Below are positions 8,004 to 14,397 of a stretch of 37,457 nt of DNA, piece after piece. The stretch's first letter is position 1; every line of letters starts with the position of its first letter. Made by a program: the position numbers and the translations under genes. The stretch spans positions 1 to 37,457 of the forward strand of contig JAAVHI010000010.1 of assembly GCA_014799785.1 (NCBI GenBank), given 5' to 3'. The stretch is from Ruminococcus sp. Lineage in GTDB: Bacteria; Bacillota; Clostridia; Oscillospirales; Ruminococcaceae. The notes beneath the pieces are model-generated. The model saw only the letters and a list, made by a program, of their open reading frames with translations. It did no database searches and was not told where the DNA came from.

Positions 8004-9368
8004 TTATTCCGCGCCGCACAGCGAGCATATCGCCTCGGCGAAAATTTTTGCATTTTTTATGAGACTTTCACGGCTGATGAATTCGTCCGCGCCGTGCATA
8101 TTGTTTTCCTCGCCGGGAAATTCCGCGCCGAACGCAACTCCGTTTTCGGTTTCGTGGACGTAAGTTCCGCCGCCGATCGCAACGCAGTGACCCTTTTCTC
8201 CCGTCACAAGCTCGTAGACTTCAAGCAGCTTTTTTATCAGCGTGCTGTCCTCTGGGACATGGTGCGGTTCGGATATCATATCCGCCTGTAGTATAAGCCC
8301 TGCCGCGGACGCTTTTTCCTCAAGAATCGGGAGAATGTCCCCGCTTGTTTTTTCCACGGGAAAACGCACGTCCTGCTTAGCTTCAATAATTCCGCCCATA
8401 CTGTCGATCACGCTCAGCACGGTGGTAAGTCCCCCCGATATCTCGTCGGAGCACTTTATTCCCGCAGAAAAGCCGTCCGTTTCGCCGTAGGGAAACATTT
8501 TTGACAATGCCGTCAAAGCAGGGTCTTCGCAAATCTCCGAGACCACCGATATCAAGGCTGTAACGGCGTTTGCTCCGTTTTCGGGAGTTGAAGCGTGCGC
8601 TCCCCTGCCCTTTGCGGTAATTTTTGTTATGCCGTGAGAATATTCCGCGGAAATCGTTACTCTCTCAAACCTTTCTGCATATGCCGAAACGTCAGCGTTT
8701 GGAATGTCAAGGACAGCTTCTGCATATTCGGGAACGGCGTTGACGGCATTTCCTCCTCTGATCGAAATGATAGCCGGGTTCGCCCTGAACCCGTAGGACA
8801 CGCGGAGCATTCCCTTTTCCGCGTTGATTATCGGGTATGAACCGTCTGGCGTGAACAGCATTTCGGGGAGCTTTTCCTTTTTGCGGTAGTACGCCAAGTC
8901 CGCAGAGCCGTTTTCCTCGTTGGTGCCGAAAATAAGACGGAGATTTTTTTCGGGCATTAGACCGGTCGCTTTCAGAGCCTTTACCGCCCAGAGCACCGCC
9001 GCCGCAGGGCCTTTGTCGTCTATCGCTCCCCTGCCCAGAAGCTTTCCGTCCTTTTCGGTCAGGTCAAAGGGCGGGACGCTCCAGCCGCTGCCCTCGGGGA
9101 CAACGTCAAGGTGACAAAGTATTCCCAGCTCGGGAGTTTTTTCGGCGGGGTAAAGGTCTGCCGTGCCAACGTAGCCGTCGATATTTCTGACGTGAAGTCC
9201 CGCCTCGGAACACATTTCAAGCATTTCCGAAAGAGCGCGGGCGGGCATTTCTCCGAACGGCGCGCCCTCCGCGGCTTCGCCCATAACGGACGGAATACTG
9301 ACAAGTCTCCGCAGGTCGGAGATCATATCGTCGGCGTGAGAGTCGATATAGGAAAAAATTTTATCCAT
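8004..9368 (-). CDS. pepV: M20 family metallodipeptidase, PepV-like
   Basis: This 454-residue cytoplasmic dipeptidase probably cleaves dipeptides using two zinc ions. The residues expected from the PepV family are visible: His86 and Asp88 in CHLDVV, Asp117 in GRGAIDDKG, Glu151-Glu152 in GTNEENGS, Asp175 in TPDG, His258 in GRGAHAS, and a late His in NMHGADEF. Length fits the family. The start at 9368 is preferred because AAAGGG stands about 8 bases before it; longer in-frame starts would run back into the upstream regulator gene. The gene follows the small regulator after 16 bases and precedes the U32-like gene, so a three-gene operon is likely. Confidence 0.9.
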   Translation of the reverse strand: MDKIFSYIDSHADDMISDLRRLVSIPSVMGEAAEGAPFGEMPARALSEMLEMCSEAGLHVRNIDGYVGTADLYPAEKTPELGILCHLDVVPEGSGWSVPPFDLTEKDGKLLGRGAIDDKGPAAAVLWAVKALKATGLMPEKNLRLIFGTNEENGSADLAYYRKKEKLPEMLFTPDGSYPIINAEKGMLRVSYGFRANPAIISIRGGNAVNAVPEYAEAVLDIPNADVSAYAERFERVTISAEYSHGITKITAKGRGAHASTPENGANAVTALISVVSEICEDPALTALSKMFPYGETDGFSAGIKCSDEISGGLTTVLSVIDSMGGIIEAKQDVRFPVEKTSGDILPILEEKASAAGLILQADMISEPHHVPEDSTLIKKLLEVYELVTGEKGHCVAIGGGTYVHETENGVAFGAEFPGEENNMHGADEFISRESLIKNAKIFAEAICSLCGAE

Positions 9369-9384
9369 AGGCATACCCTTTCGG

Positions 9385-9600
9385 TTATTCGTTTTCATCG
9401 GGGACATATTCAAGAATGTCTCCCGGTTGGCAGTCAAGAAGCCTGCAAAGCCGTGCAATATTGTCTGTAGATACCATTTCGCCTGTCCTGAATTTCTGCA
9501 TGGTACTCTCGCTCATTATTTTTTCATTGCGAATTTTGTTTGAGGTATAGCCTTTTTCTTTCAGTGCCGCAAGAATATTAAATTTATATTTCATCGGCAT
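9385..9600 (-). CDS. Small Cro/CI-type HTH regulator (copy 1)
   Basis: This 71-residue protein is almost entirely one helix-turn-helix domain of the Cro/CI type. Residues about 10-60 cover the five-helix bundle, with the recognition region near MSESTMQKFRTGEM. The last 18 residues, from LLDCQPGD to VPDENE, are identical to those of the second regulator 150 bases away, which indicates duplication or gene conversion. The start at 9600 is chosen because a GGTGG lies about 5 bases upstream and the protein then begins MP, as its paralogue does. A 24-bp palindrome sits 63 bases upstream, suggesting autoregulation. As the first gene of the operon with pepV it may control peptide use. Confidence 0.85.
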   Translation of the reverse strand: MPMKYKFNILAALKEKGYTSNKIRNEKIMSESTMQKFRTGEMVSTDNIARLCRLLDCQPGDILEYVPDENE

Positions 9601-9662
9601 AATACCACCTCTAATATTATACATTAAAATTGTTTCAAAAAACAATATATTATTGCACAAAT

Positions 9663-9715
9663 TATGTCACGATTATTCGTGACATATGTCAATTGACCTC
9701 CACTAATAATCGTGA
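9663..9715. promoter_or_regulatory. Operator region of regulator copy 1
   Basis: A 24-bp palindrome at 9663-9686 has only one mismatched pair near its centre. The half-site TCACGATTATT (9667-9677) recurs in reverse at 9705-9715, making an 11-base perfect inverted repeat. A TTGACA reading on the minus strand lies at 9687-9692 between these sites. The arrangement fits a repressor that controls its own transcription. Confidence 0.65.
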
Positions 9716-9721
9716 TATAAT
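9693..9721 (+). promoter_or_regulatory. Putative promoter antisense to regulator copy 2
   Basis: TTGACC at 9693-9698 and TATAAT at 9716-9721 are 17 bases apart on the plus strand. Transcription would run into 9750-9962 against the second regulator gene. One copy-1 operator half-site (9705-9715) lies between the -35 and the -10. No convincing plus-strand reading frame follows. Confidence 0.45.
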
Positions 9722-9749
9722 ATAACCAAGGTCAAAAAACAATTTCTTT

Positions 9750-9962
9750 CTACTCGTTTTCGTCGGGGACATATTCGAGAATGTCACCCGGCTGGCAGTC
9801 AAGTAGCTTGCAAAGCTTTGCAATTGTGCGTGTGTCAATGTCCCCGCCGTTTTTGATTTTTTGAAGCGTAGCTTGACCTATTATATTATTTTGCCGTATA
9901 GTGTATGATGTTATGCCTCTTTGCTTCATCAGATCCAAAAGCTTGTCGTATACTATTGGCAT
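9750..9962 (-). CDS. Small Cro/CI-type HTH regulator (copy 2)
   Basis: This 70-residue protein is a single Cro/CI-type helix-turn-helix domain, paralogous to the one encoded at 9385-9600. The second half is nearly identical between the two, while the first half and the recognition helix differ (IIGQATLQKIKNGGD against IMSESTMQKFRTGEM). That fits two regulators with different operators. GGAGGTG precedes the ATG at good distance. It diverges from the 80-residue gene at 10130, and the shared region contains three copies of one half-site. It therefore probably represses itself and that gene. Confidence 0.87.
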   Translation of the reverse strand: MPIVYDKLLDLMKQRGITSYTIRQNNIIGQATLQKIKNGGDIDTRTIAKLCKLLDCQPGDILEYVPDENE

Positions 9963-9981
9963 AAATCACACCTCCAACAAT

Positions 9982-10012
9982 ATTATACCATTTTTGCTCA
10001 CTAATTAAAGTG
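9982..10012 (-). promoter_or_regulatory. Promoter and operator of regulator copy 2
   Basis: On the minus strand TATAAT (plus 9982-9987) has an extended TGG element before it. At 9999-10012 the dyad CACT-N6-AGTG covers the -35 region. The sequence TCACTAATTAAAGT at 9998-10011 matches 13 of 14 bases of the operator half-site at 10067-10080. Confidence 0.6.
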
Positions 10013-10058
10013 TACAAAGCAGACAAATTTAATCACTAAAAATTGTGCATAAGCAATA

Positions 10059-10101
10059 TTGACTTATCACTAATTATAGTATATACTACAATTAGTGATA
10101 A
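10059..10101 (+). promoter_or_regulatory. Promoter overlapped by a 38-bp palindromic operator
   Basis: TTGACT at 10059-10064 and TATACT at 10082-10087 are 17 bases apart. A 38-bp palindrome at 10064-10101 has 18 of 19 matched pairs and runs from the end of the -35 to beyond the -10. A protein bound there would block RNA polymerase. Its half-site TCACTAATTATAGT is also found at the divergent promoter of regulator copy 2. Confidence 0.85.
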
Positions 10102-10129
10102 ACTAACTTAACACAAAGGAGAACCCACT

Positions 10130-10372
10130 ATGAAAATGCCTACCCTTGAAGAAATTTTCTACGAACTGCGTCTCGATAAAGTGTCGTCAAGTATGCTTGA
10201 GGACGAGGAAAAAAGTCTGAGCGGATACCTTGAAAAGCTTATCGAGAAAAAAGGAATAGACAATTCCGCCGCCGAACGCATTCTGGAAACCGAAACCGAC
10301 ATATGCCTGTACGCCAAATGCGCGGGCTTTGAGCAGGGTTTCAGATTTGCCGTCAGTCTGCTGTTAGGCTAA
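10130..10372 (+). CDS. Small helical protein of unknown function under palindromic operator
   Basis: This 80-residue acidic protein is predicted to be helical: the first two thirds are Lys/Glu/Leu-rich and the C-terminus, ending GFEQGFRFAVSLLLG, is hydrophobic. It faintly recalls short clostridial DUF6809-like proteins, but I am not sure. AAAGGAG stands about 8 bases before the ATG. Its promoter is covered by a large operator that very probably binds the divergent regulator, so it is the regulated target. The 3' end overlaps the end of the converging fabV gene by 9 bases. A helper or antagonist of the regulator is possible, but nothing shows this directly. Confidence 0.8.
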   Translation: MKMPTLEEIFYELRLDKVSSSMLEDEEKSLSGYLEKLIEKKGIDNSAAERILETETDICLYAKCAGFEQGFRFAVSLLLG

Positions 10373-11542
10373 GCTGTCAATGCCGACTTCAATATCTGTG
10401 TCCGCTTCGTAGTCAACGCCCTCCGCGTCGAAGCCGAAAAGCATATTGAAGTCCCTGCGGTAGCCGTCCAGATCGGAATACTCGGAAAGATTTCCGCTGC
10501 CAATTTGGTTCCATGCCGCGGAAACCTTTTCCTGAACGTCGGGACGCATTTCCCAGTCGTCCATGCGGACAAGTCCCTCGTCGTCGGTCTTGACGCTGCC
10601 GCCGTAAAGCTTCTCGGCAAACATACGCTGCATCTGCTCGATACAGCCCTCGTGAATGTTCATCTCTTTCATGGTCTTGTAGAGTATGGAAATGTACAGC
10701 GGAACTATGGGAATAGCCGAGCTTGACTGGGTTACAAGCGCCTTGTTAACCGAAACGTAAGCCGTTACTCCGCTTATGGACTTGGTTATTTCCTTTGCGG
10801 TCTCGGCAAGATGAGCCTTTGCCCTGCCGATAGAGCCGTCCTTGTAGATGGGGTGTGTCAGCTCGGGGCCGATGTAGGAGTACGCAACTGTTATTGCGCC
10901 GTCCTCAACAGCGTCCGCGGCTTTGAGAGCGCCTATCCACTCTTTCCAGTCCTCGCCGCCCATTACTTTAACAGTGGCAAAAATTTCCTGCTCGGTAGCG
11001 GGAGGAATGGTAACCTCCGAAACCTCGCCTGTTTTCACATCAATAGTCTTGTTGGTAAACTCCCCGCCCGTTGTTTTCAGCACGGAGCTGTACACTGTAC
11101 CGTCCGAGGTTGTTCTTCTGGGAGCTGCAAGGCTGTAGACGATCATGTCCACCTTGCCAAGATCCTTTTTGATGAGCGCAATGGTCTCGTCCTTGATCTC
11201 ACGGGAGAAAGCGTCGCCGTTTATGGTCTTGGCGTACAAGCCGTCCTCGTGAGCGTACTTCTCGAAAGCAGCGGTGTTGTACCAGCCGGCGGACGCGGTT
11301 TTGCTGCCGCTTCCCTGCTTGTCAAAAATTACTCCTATCGTAGCCGCTCCGCAGCCATATGCGGCGGAAATTCTCGAAGCAAGTCCGTAACCCATGGACG
11401 CGCCGATGACCAGAACTTTTTTCGGACCGTTTATTTTCCCCTTGCCCTTGACGTAATCTATCTGTGACTTTACGATCTCACGGCAGCCGTCGGGGTGAGC
11501 AGTAGTGCAGATAAAACCTCTTATCTTTGGTTTGACTATCAT
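10364..11542 (-). CDS. fabV: Trans-2-enoyl-ACP/CoA reductase FabV
   Basis: This 392-residue enzyme belongs to the FabV/Ter family, which reduces trans-2-enoyl-ACP or -CoA with NADH in fatty acid or butyrate-type metabolism. The N-terminus MIVKPKIRGFICTTAHP is typical. A nucleotide-binding stretch, KVLVIGASMGYGLASR, follows near residue 45. The family's Tyr-x8-Lys active site is present in IYKDGSIGRAK. The length is normal. AAAGGAG lies about 8 bases before the start, and a clear promoter lies upstream, so it is probably transcribed alone. FabV enzymes are known to resist triclosan, but that cannot be concluded for this one. Confidence 0.95.
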   Translation of the reverse strand: MIVKPKIRGFICTTAHPDGCREIVKSQIDYVKGKGKINGPKKVLVIGASMGYGLASRISAAYGCGAATIGVIFDKQGSGSKTASAGWYNTAAFEKYAHEDGLYAKTINGDAFSREIKDETIALIKKDLGKVDMIVYSLAAPRRTTSDGTVYSSVLKTTGGEFTNKTIDVKTGEVSEVTIPPATEQEIFATVKVMGGEDWKEWIGALKAADAVEDGAITVAYSYIGPELTHPIYKDGSIGRAKAHLAETAKEITKSISGVTAYVSVNKALVTQSSSAIPIVPLYISILYKTMKEMNIHEGCIEQMQRMFAEKLYGGSVKTDDEGLVRMDDWEMRPDVQEKVSAAWNQIGSGNLSEYSDLDGYRRDFNMLFGFDAEGVDYEADTDIEVGIDSLA

Positions 11543-11581
11543 AATGCAGGCTCCTTTCGGTGCAAAATATTATATAAATCT

Positions 11582-11610
11582 ATTTTACCACATTTTTTCA
11601 GAAAAATCAA
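11582..11610 (-). promoter_or_regulatory. Promoter of fabV
   Basis: On the minus strand TTGATT (plus 11605-11610) and TAAAAT (plus 11582-11587) are 17 bases apart, about 40 bases from the start codon. Confidence 0.75.
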
Positions 11611-11696
11611 GTCCTGCCGAAGCATTGTTATCAAACTTACAGACAGTTTTATTTCAATCAACAGTAATTACTTTTTTATTTTGAAAAAATTGCATT

Positions 11697-11750
11697 TTAA
11701 CATTTCACTAACATCTCGCAAACAATTCACAAACACCGCCGGTTTAGAAT
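11697..11750 (+). promoter_or_regulatory. Four 11-bp-spaced response-regulator boxes and -10 element
   Basis: TTAACA (11697), CTAACA (11708), CAAACA (11719) and CAAACA (11730) recur exactly every 11 bases. This is the spacing known for OmpR/PhoB-type response regulators, whose Bacillus Pho box is built on TTAACA repeats. The last box is followed by 9 bases and then TAGAAT at 11745-11750. There is no consensus -35, which suggests an activated promoter. The same box-9-base-(-10) layout occurs before the response regulator gene. Confidence 0.75.
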
Positions 11751-11802
11751 GTATACATCAGATGAGGAAAACGTCTGAAAAATAAAATCGGAGGTAACTA
11801 TC

Positions 11803-12174
11803 ATGAAAAAAGAAAATTTTGTAACGCTTATAATGTCGGTAGTCGGAGGACTTATTTTTGCACTTGGAATGTGCATGGCGCTTCTTCCCGAGTGGAACGC
11901 ATTCACGCCCGGAGTTGTCTGCGGTGTGGTCGGAGCAGTCGTACTGCTTGCAATGGTGATAGTTCGCAGGAAAATGACAAATGCCGCACCTATCGAGATC
12001 AGCGGCAAAACAATCGGGACTATTATTTACGGAATATTTTCCACAATAATTTTCGGAGTTGGAATGTGTATGACAATGGTTTGGAACAATCTTATGATAC
12101 CCGGAATTATTGTCGGAATTATCGGCATAGTCTTGCTTATATGTCTTATTCCCATGATAAAGGGTATAAAGTAA
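11803..12174 (+). CDS. Small membrane protein with duplicated Gly-Met-Cys module
   Basis: This 123-residue protein has four predicted membrane helices and is an internal duplication. Residues about 10-55 and 70-120 each contain the pattern GMCM, a Trp a few residues later, then a Gly-rich helix (PGVVCGVVGAV, PGIIVGIIGIV). The same module appears a third time in the protein at 15324-15698. I do not recognise a named family. GGAGG stands about 8 bases before the ATG. It is the first gene of a short transcript headed by the four response-regulator boxes, so it is probably an output of the adjacent two-component system, acting in the membrane. Confidence 0.85.
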   Translation: MKKENFVTLIMSVVGGLIFALGMCMALLPEWNAFTPGVVCGVVGAVVLLAMVIVRRKMTNAAPIEISGKTIGTIIYGIFSTIIFGVGMCMTMVWNNLMIPGIIVGIIGIVLLICLIPMIKGIK

Positions 12175-12189
12175 GGGAGGAAAATAAAA

Positions 12190-12306
12190 ATGACAAGTAG
12201 TAAAAAAGAATTTAAACTGAAATATATTCTTATTCCCATTGCGGGATTGATCGGCACGATTGCTGCAATTTTCACTTGCAAAAAAATTCGTGAAAATCAT
12301 TTTTAA
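12190..12306 (+). CDS. 38-residue single-span membrane peptide
   Basis: A short reading frame of 38 codons begins 9 bases after GGGAGG. The peptide has a basic N-terminus, then a hydrophobic span (YILIPIAGLIGTIAAIF), then a positively charged tail containing one Cys. The stop codon overlaps the ribosome binding region of the next gene. It lies between two genes of the same transcript with standard spacing, which supports translation. The function is unknown; small spans of this kind often modulate membrane kinases or transporters, but this is only a possibility here. Confidence 0.65.
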   Translation: MTSSKKEFKLKYILIPIAGLIGTIAAIFTCKKIRENHF

Positions 12307-12320
12307 TGGAGGTATGCAAA

Positions 12321-12536
12321 ATGTCAAAATTTGTTGAAGCAAACAAAAAAATCGAGGAAAAGGTTGTGGGTGCGTACAATGCCATAGAAAGCGGCGTTGT
12401 AAGTACTTACAAAAAGGTCGAGGACAGCGTGGTCGGCGCATATAAAAAAGTTGAGGACAAGTTTGTGGACAGCTTTCTTGCCAAGGACGGCGAAACTGCC
12501 GCGGAAGCAAAGGAACGGCTGAATAAAAATAAATAA
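12321..12536 (+). CDS. Hendecad-repeat amphipathic helix protein
   Basis: This 71-residue protein consists mostly of 11-residue repeats: VVGAYNAIESG, VVSTYKKVEDS, VVGAYKKVEDK, then FVDSFLAKDGE. Val-Val and Tyr recur on one face, Lys and Glu on the other. Eleven-residue periodicity is typical of helices that lie on membrane surfaces or form long right-handed coils. The start at 12321 has GGAGG about 8 bases before it; an earlier ATG at 12306 overlaps the previous stop and has no such site. It is the third gene after the boxes and is followed by a terminator. Similar small proteins occur in Clostridia without known function. Confidence 0.85.
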   Translation: MSKFVEANKKIEEKVVGAYNAIESGVVSTYKKVEDSVVGAYKKVEDKFVDSFLAKDGETAAEAKERLNKNK

Positions 12537-12541
12537 CATTT

Positions 12542-12571
12542 AAGCGGTACAGAAATAAATCTGCACCGCTT
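12542..12571 (+). terminator. Terminator after the small-protein transcript
   Basis: A 7-base stem 12542-12548/12565-12571, extended by an inner CAGA/TCTG pair, is followed by a T-rich stretch. It separates the small-protein genes from the two-component operon. Confidence 0.65.
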
Positions 12572-12598
12572 TGTAAATTTTCTGTGAACCGTTCGATT

Positions 12599-12630
12599 TT
12601 AACAATACTTTAACATCAGTGTGTTATGAT
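12599..12630 (+). promoter_or_regulatory. Two 11-bp-spaced response-regulator boxes and -10 element
   Basis: TTAACA at 12599-12604 and again at 12610-12615 are exactly 11 bases apart. Nine bases later comes TATGAT (12625-12630), preceded by an extended TG element. The box-to-(-10) distance is identical to that upstream of 11803. Autoregulation of the response regulator is the simple explanation. Confidence 0.7.
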
Positions 12631-12661
12631 TAGTAGAACTCATTAAATCGGAGGGACGTCT

Positions 12662-13333
12662 ATGTTTAAAATATTGGTGGTTGAGGACGATAAAGACCTG
12701 AATAAAACGGTATGTGAATATTTGAACAGAAACGGTTACGAAGCGGTGGGCTGTCTGGAGGCGAACGAGGCGTACAACGAAATGTACGGCAATGTTTTCG
12801 ACCTTATCATTTCCGACATTATGATGCCCCAAATAGACGGCTTTGAATTTGCCGAAACTGTGCGCTCGCTTAACAAGGATATACCCATTCTTTTTATGAC
12901 GGCAAGAGATGATTTCCGTTCAAAGCAGCGCGGGTACGGCATTGGAATTGACGACTATATGGTCAAGCCTGTTGACCTTGATGAGCTGCTTTTGAAAATC
13001 GGCGCACTTCTTAGGCGTGCTAAAATTGCAAACACAAAACAAATTACGGTAGGCTCACTTGTTCTTGACGCAGAGGAACGTTCCGCAACGCTGGACGGAG
13101 AGGATATTCCGCTGACCGTGCGGGAATTCAATCTGCTTTACAAATTGCTTTCCTATCCGAAAAAAACATTTACCCGTTCCCAGCTTATGAACGAATTCTG
13201 GGACGCCGAGTCCGAGTCGAGTTCAAGAACGGTGGACGTTTATATGCGTAAGCTGCGGGAAAAATTTGAACGCTGCAAGGATTTTGAAATAGTTACCGTT
13301 CACGGTCTCGGATACAAGGCGGTGCTGAAATGA
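12662..13333 (+). CDS. OmpR/PhoB-family response regulator
   Basis: This 223-residue transcription factor has a receiver domain (about residues 1-115) and a winged-helix DNA-binding domain (about 125-223). The acidic pocket is EDD at 8-10, the phosphoacceptor is Asp52 in SDIMMP, and the switch residues are Thr80 and Lys102. The output domain shows the usual LTVREFNLLYKLL and SRTVDVYMRKLREKFE elements. GGAGG precedes the ATG at 12662. The gene overlaps the kinase gene by 4 bases. Direct repeats with an 11-bp period at two nearby promoters are the expected binding pattern for this class. The signal is not known. Confidence 0.95.
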   Translation: MFKILVVEDDKDLNKTVCEYLNRNGYEAVGCLEANEAYNEMYGNVFDLIISDIMMPQIDGFEFAETVRSLNKDIPILFMTARDDFRSKQRGYGIGIDDYMVKPVDLDELLLKIGALLRRAKIANTKQITVGSLVLDAEERSATLDGEDIPLTVREFNLLYKLLSYPKKTFTRSQLMNEFWDAESESSSRTVDVYMRKLREKFERCKDFEIVTVHGLGYKAVLK

Positions 13334-14397
13334 ACGGGAAAAATTCACAAAAAATCGGCTTCGGAATACTCCGATTTATAACTTTTTTTGCGCTTATTTC
13401 ATTTGTTGTGACCTGTTCGTTTTTGATTTTTTTCACATCCGCAAGCGTTGACGAAGCTTTTATCAGAAAAAATGCACCAATCACATTTTTAAATATTTTT
13501 CTGCTGACATTTATTCTTTGGGTAATTGATATTATTCGCAGAAAAATAACGGTGGAACGTCCAGTAAAAATGATAATATCCGAGCTTGACAAAATCACAA
13601 GGGGCGATTTTAACGCAAAAATACCCCGTGTTACCGATATTGCGGACGAGGGAAATTTTAACGAAATAATAGACGGTATTAATAAAATGTCAGAAGAATT
13701 AAAGGGTGTGGAGACGTTGCGAACTGACTTTATTGCAAACGTTTCCCACGAATTGAAAACTCCGCTGGCGGCGATAAATAATTACGGCACGCTTTTGCAA
13801 AGTCCCAATTTAACGGAGGAAAAACGCATACAATATGCCAAATCGGTAACGGAAACATCACGCAGTCTTGCAAACCTTATCACAAATATTTTAAAGCTGA
13901 ACAAGCTTGAAAATCAGCAGATATATTCTGTCAGCAAGCCCTACAATTTAAGCGACCAGCTATGCGAATGTTTGCTGTCCTTTGAGGAAGTGTGGGAGAG
14001 AAAAAATCTTGATATAGAAACGGATATCGAGGAAGATATTTTTATAAATGCCGACGCTGAAATGCTGTCCCTTGTTTGGAACAATTTGTTTTCCAACGCA
14101 GTAAAATTTACGGATATGAACGGGAAAATTTCCGTCACGCTGAAAAAAGAAAACGGCACTGCGGCGGTTTCCGTAAGCGATACAGGCTACGGAATGTCCG
14201 CCGAAACGGGCAGGCATATTTTTGAGAAATTTTATCAGGGAGACACCTCACACGCTGCAAAGGGAAACGGTCTTGGGCTTGCTTTGGTAAAGCGTGTTGT
14301 AGATATTACAAACTGCGAAATATCCGTCCAAAGCGAGCTTGGAAAAGGCAGCACATTCACGGTAAAATTAAGGTGTGATGAAAATGAAACGGTTTAA
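13330..14397 (+). CDS. Membrane sensor histidine kinase
   Basis: This 355-residue kinase is the partner of the preceding regulator. Two membrane spans lie at about residues 12-36 and 49-69, with a very short loop of about 12 residues between them. It therefore lacks an extracellular sensor domain and probably senses through the membrane or through a partner protein. A HAMP-like linker follows, then the dimerisation helix with His140 in NVSHELKTPLAAI. The ATPase domain shows NNLFSNAVKF, DTGYGMS and GNGLGLALVK. Translation is coupled to the regulator by an ATGA overlap. Bacitracin-type and envelope-stress kinases often have the same short-loop design, so envelope sensing is plausible. Confidence 0.94.
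   Translation: MNGKNSQKIGFGILRFITFFALISFVVTCSFLIFFTSASVDEAFIRKNAPITFLNIFLLTFILWVIDIIRRKITVERPVKMIISELDKITRGDFNAKIPRVTDIADEGNFNEIIDGINKMSEELKGVETLRTDFIANVSHELKTPLAAINNYGTLLQSPNLTEEKRIQYAKSVTETSRSLANLITNILKLNKLENQQIYSVSKPYNLSDQLCECLLSFEEVWERKNLDIETDIEEDIFINADAEMLSLVWNNLFSNAVKFTDMNGKISVTLKKENGTAAVSVSDTGYGMSAETGRHIFEKFYQGDTSHAAKGNGLGLALVKRVVDITNCEISVQSELGKGSTFTVKLRCDENETV

Noticed and set aside
9385..10372. Prophage remnant or integrated element
   Set aside because: The regulators look phage-like, but there is no integrase, recombinase or attachment repeat, and the flanking genes are ordinary.
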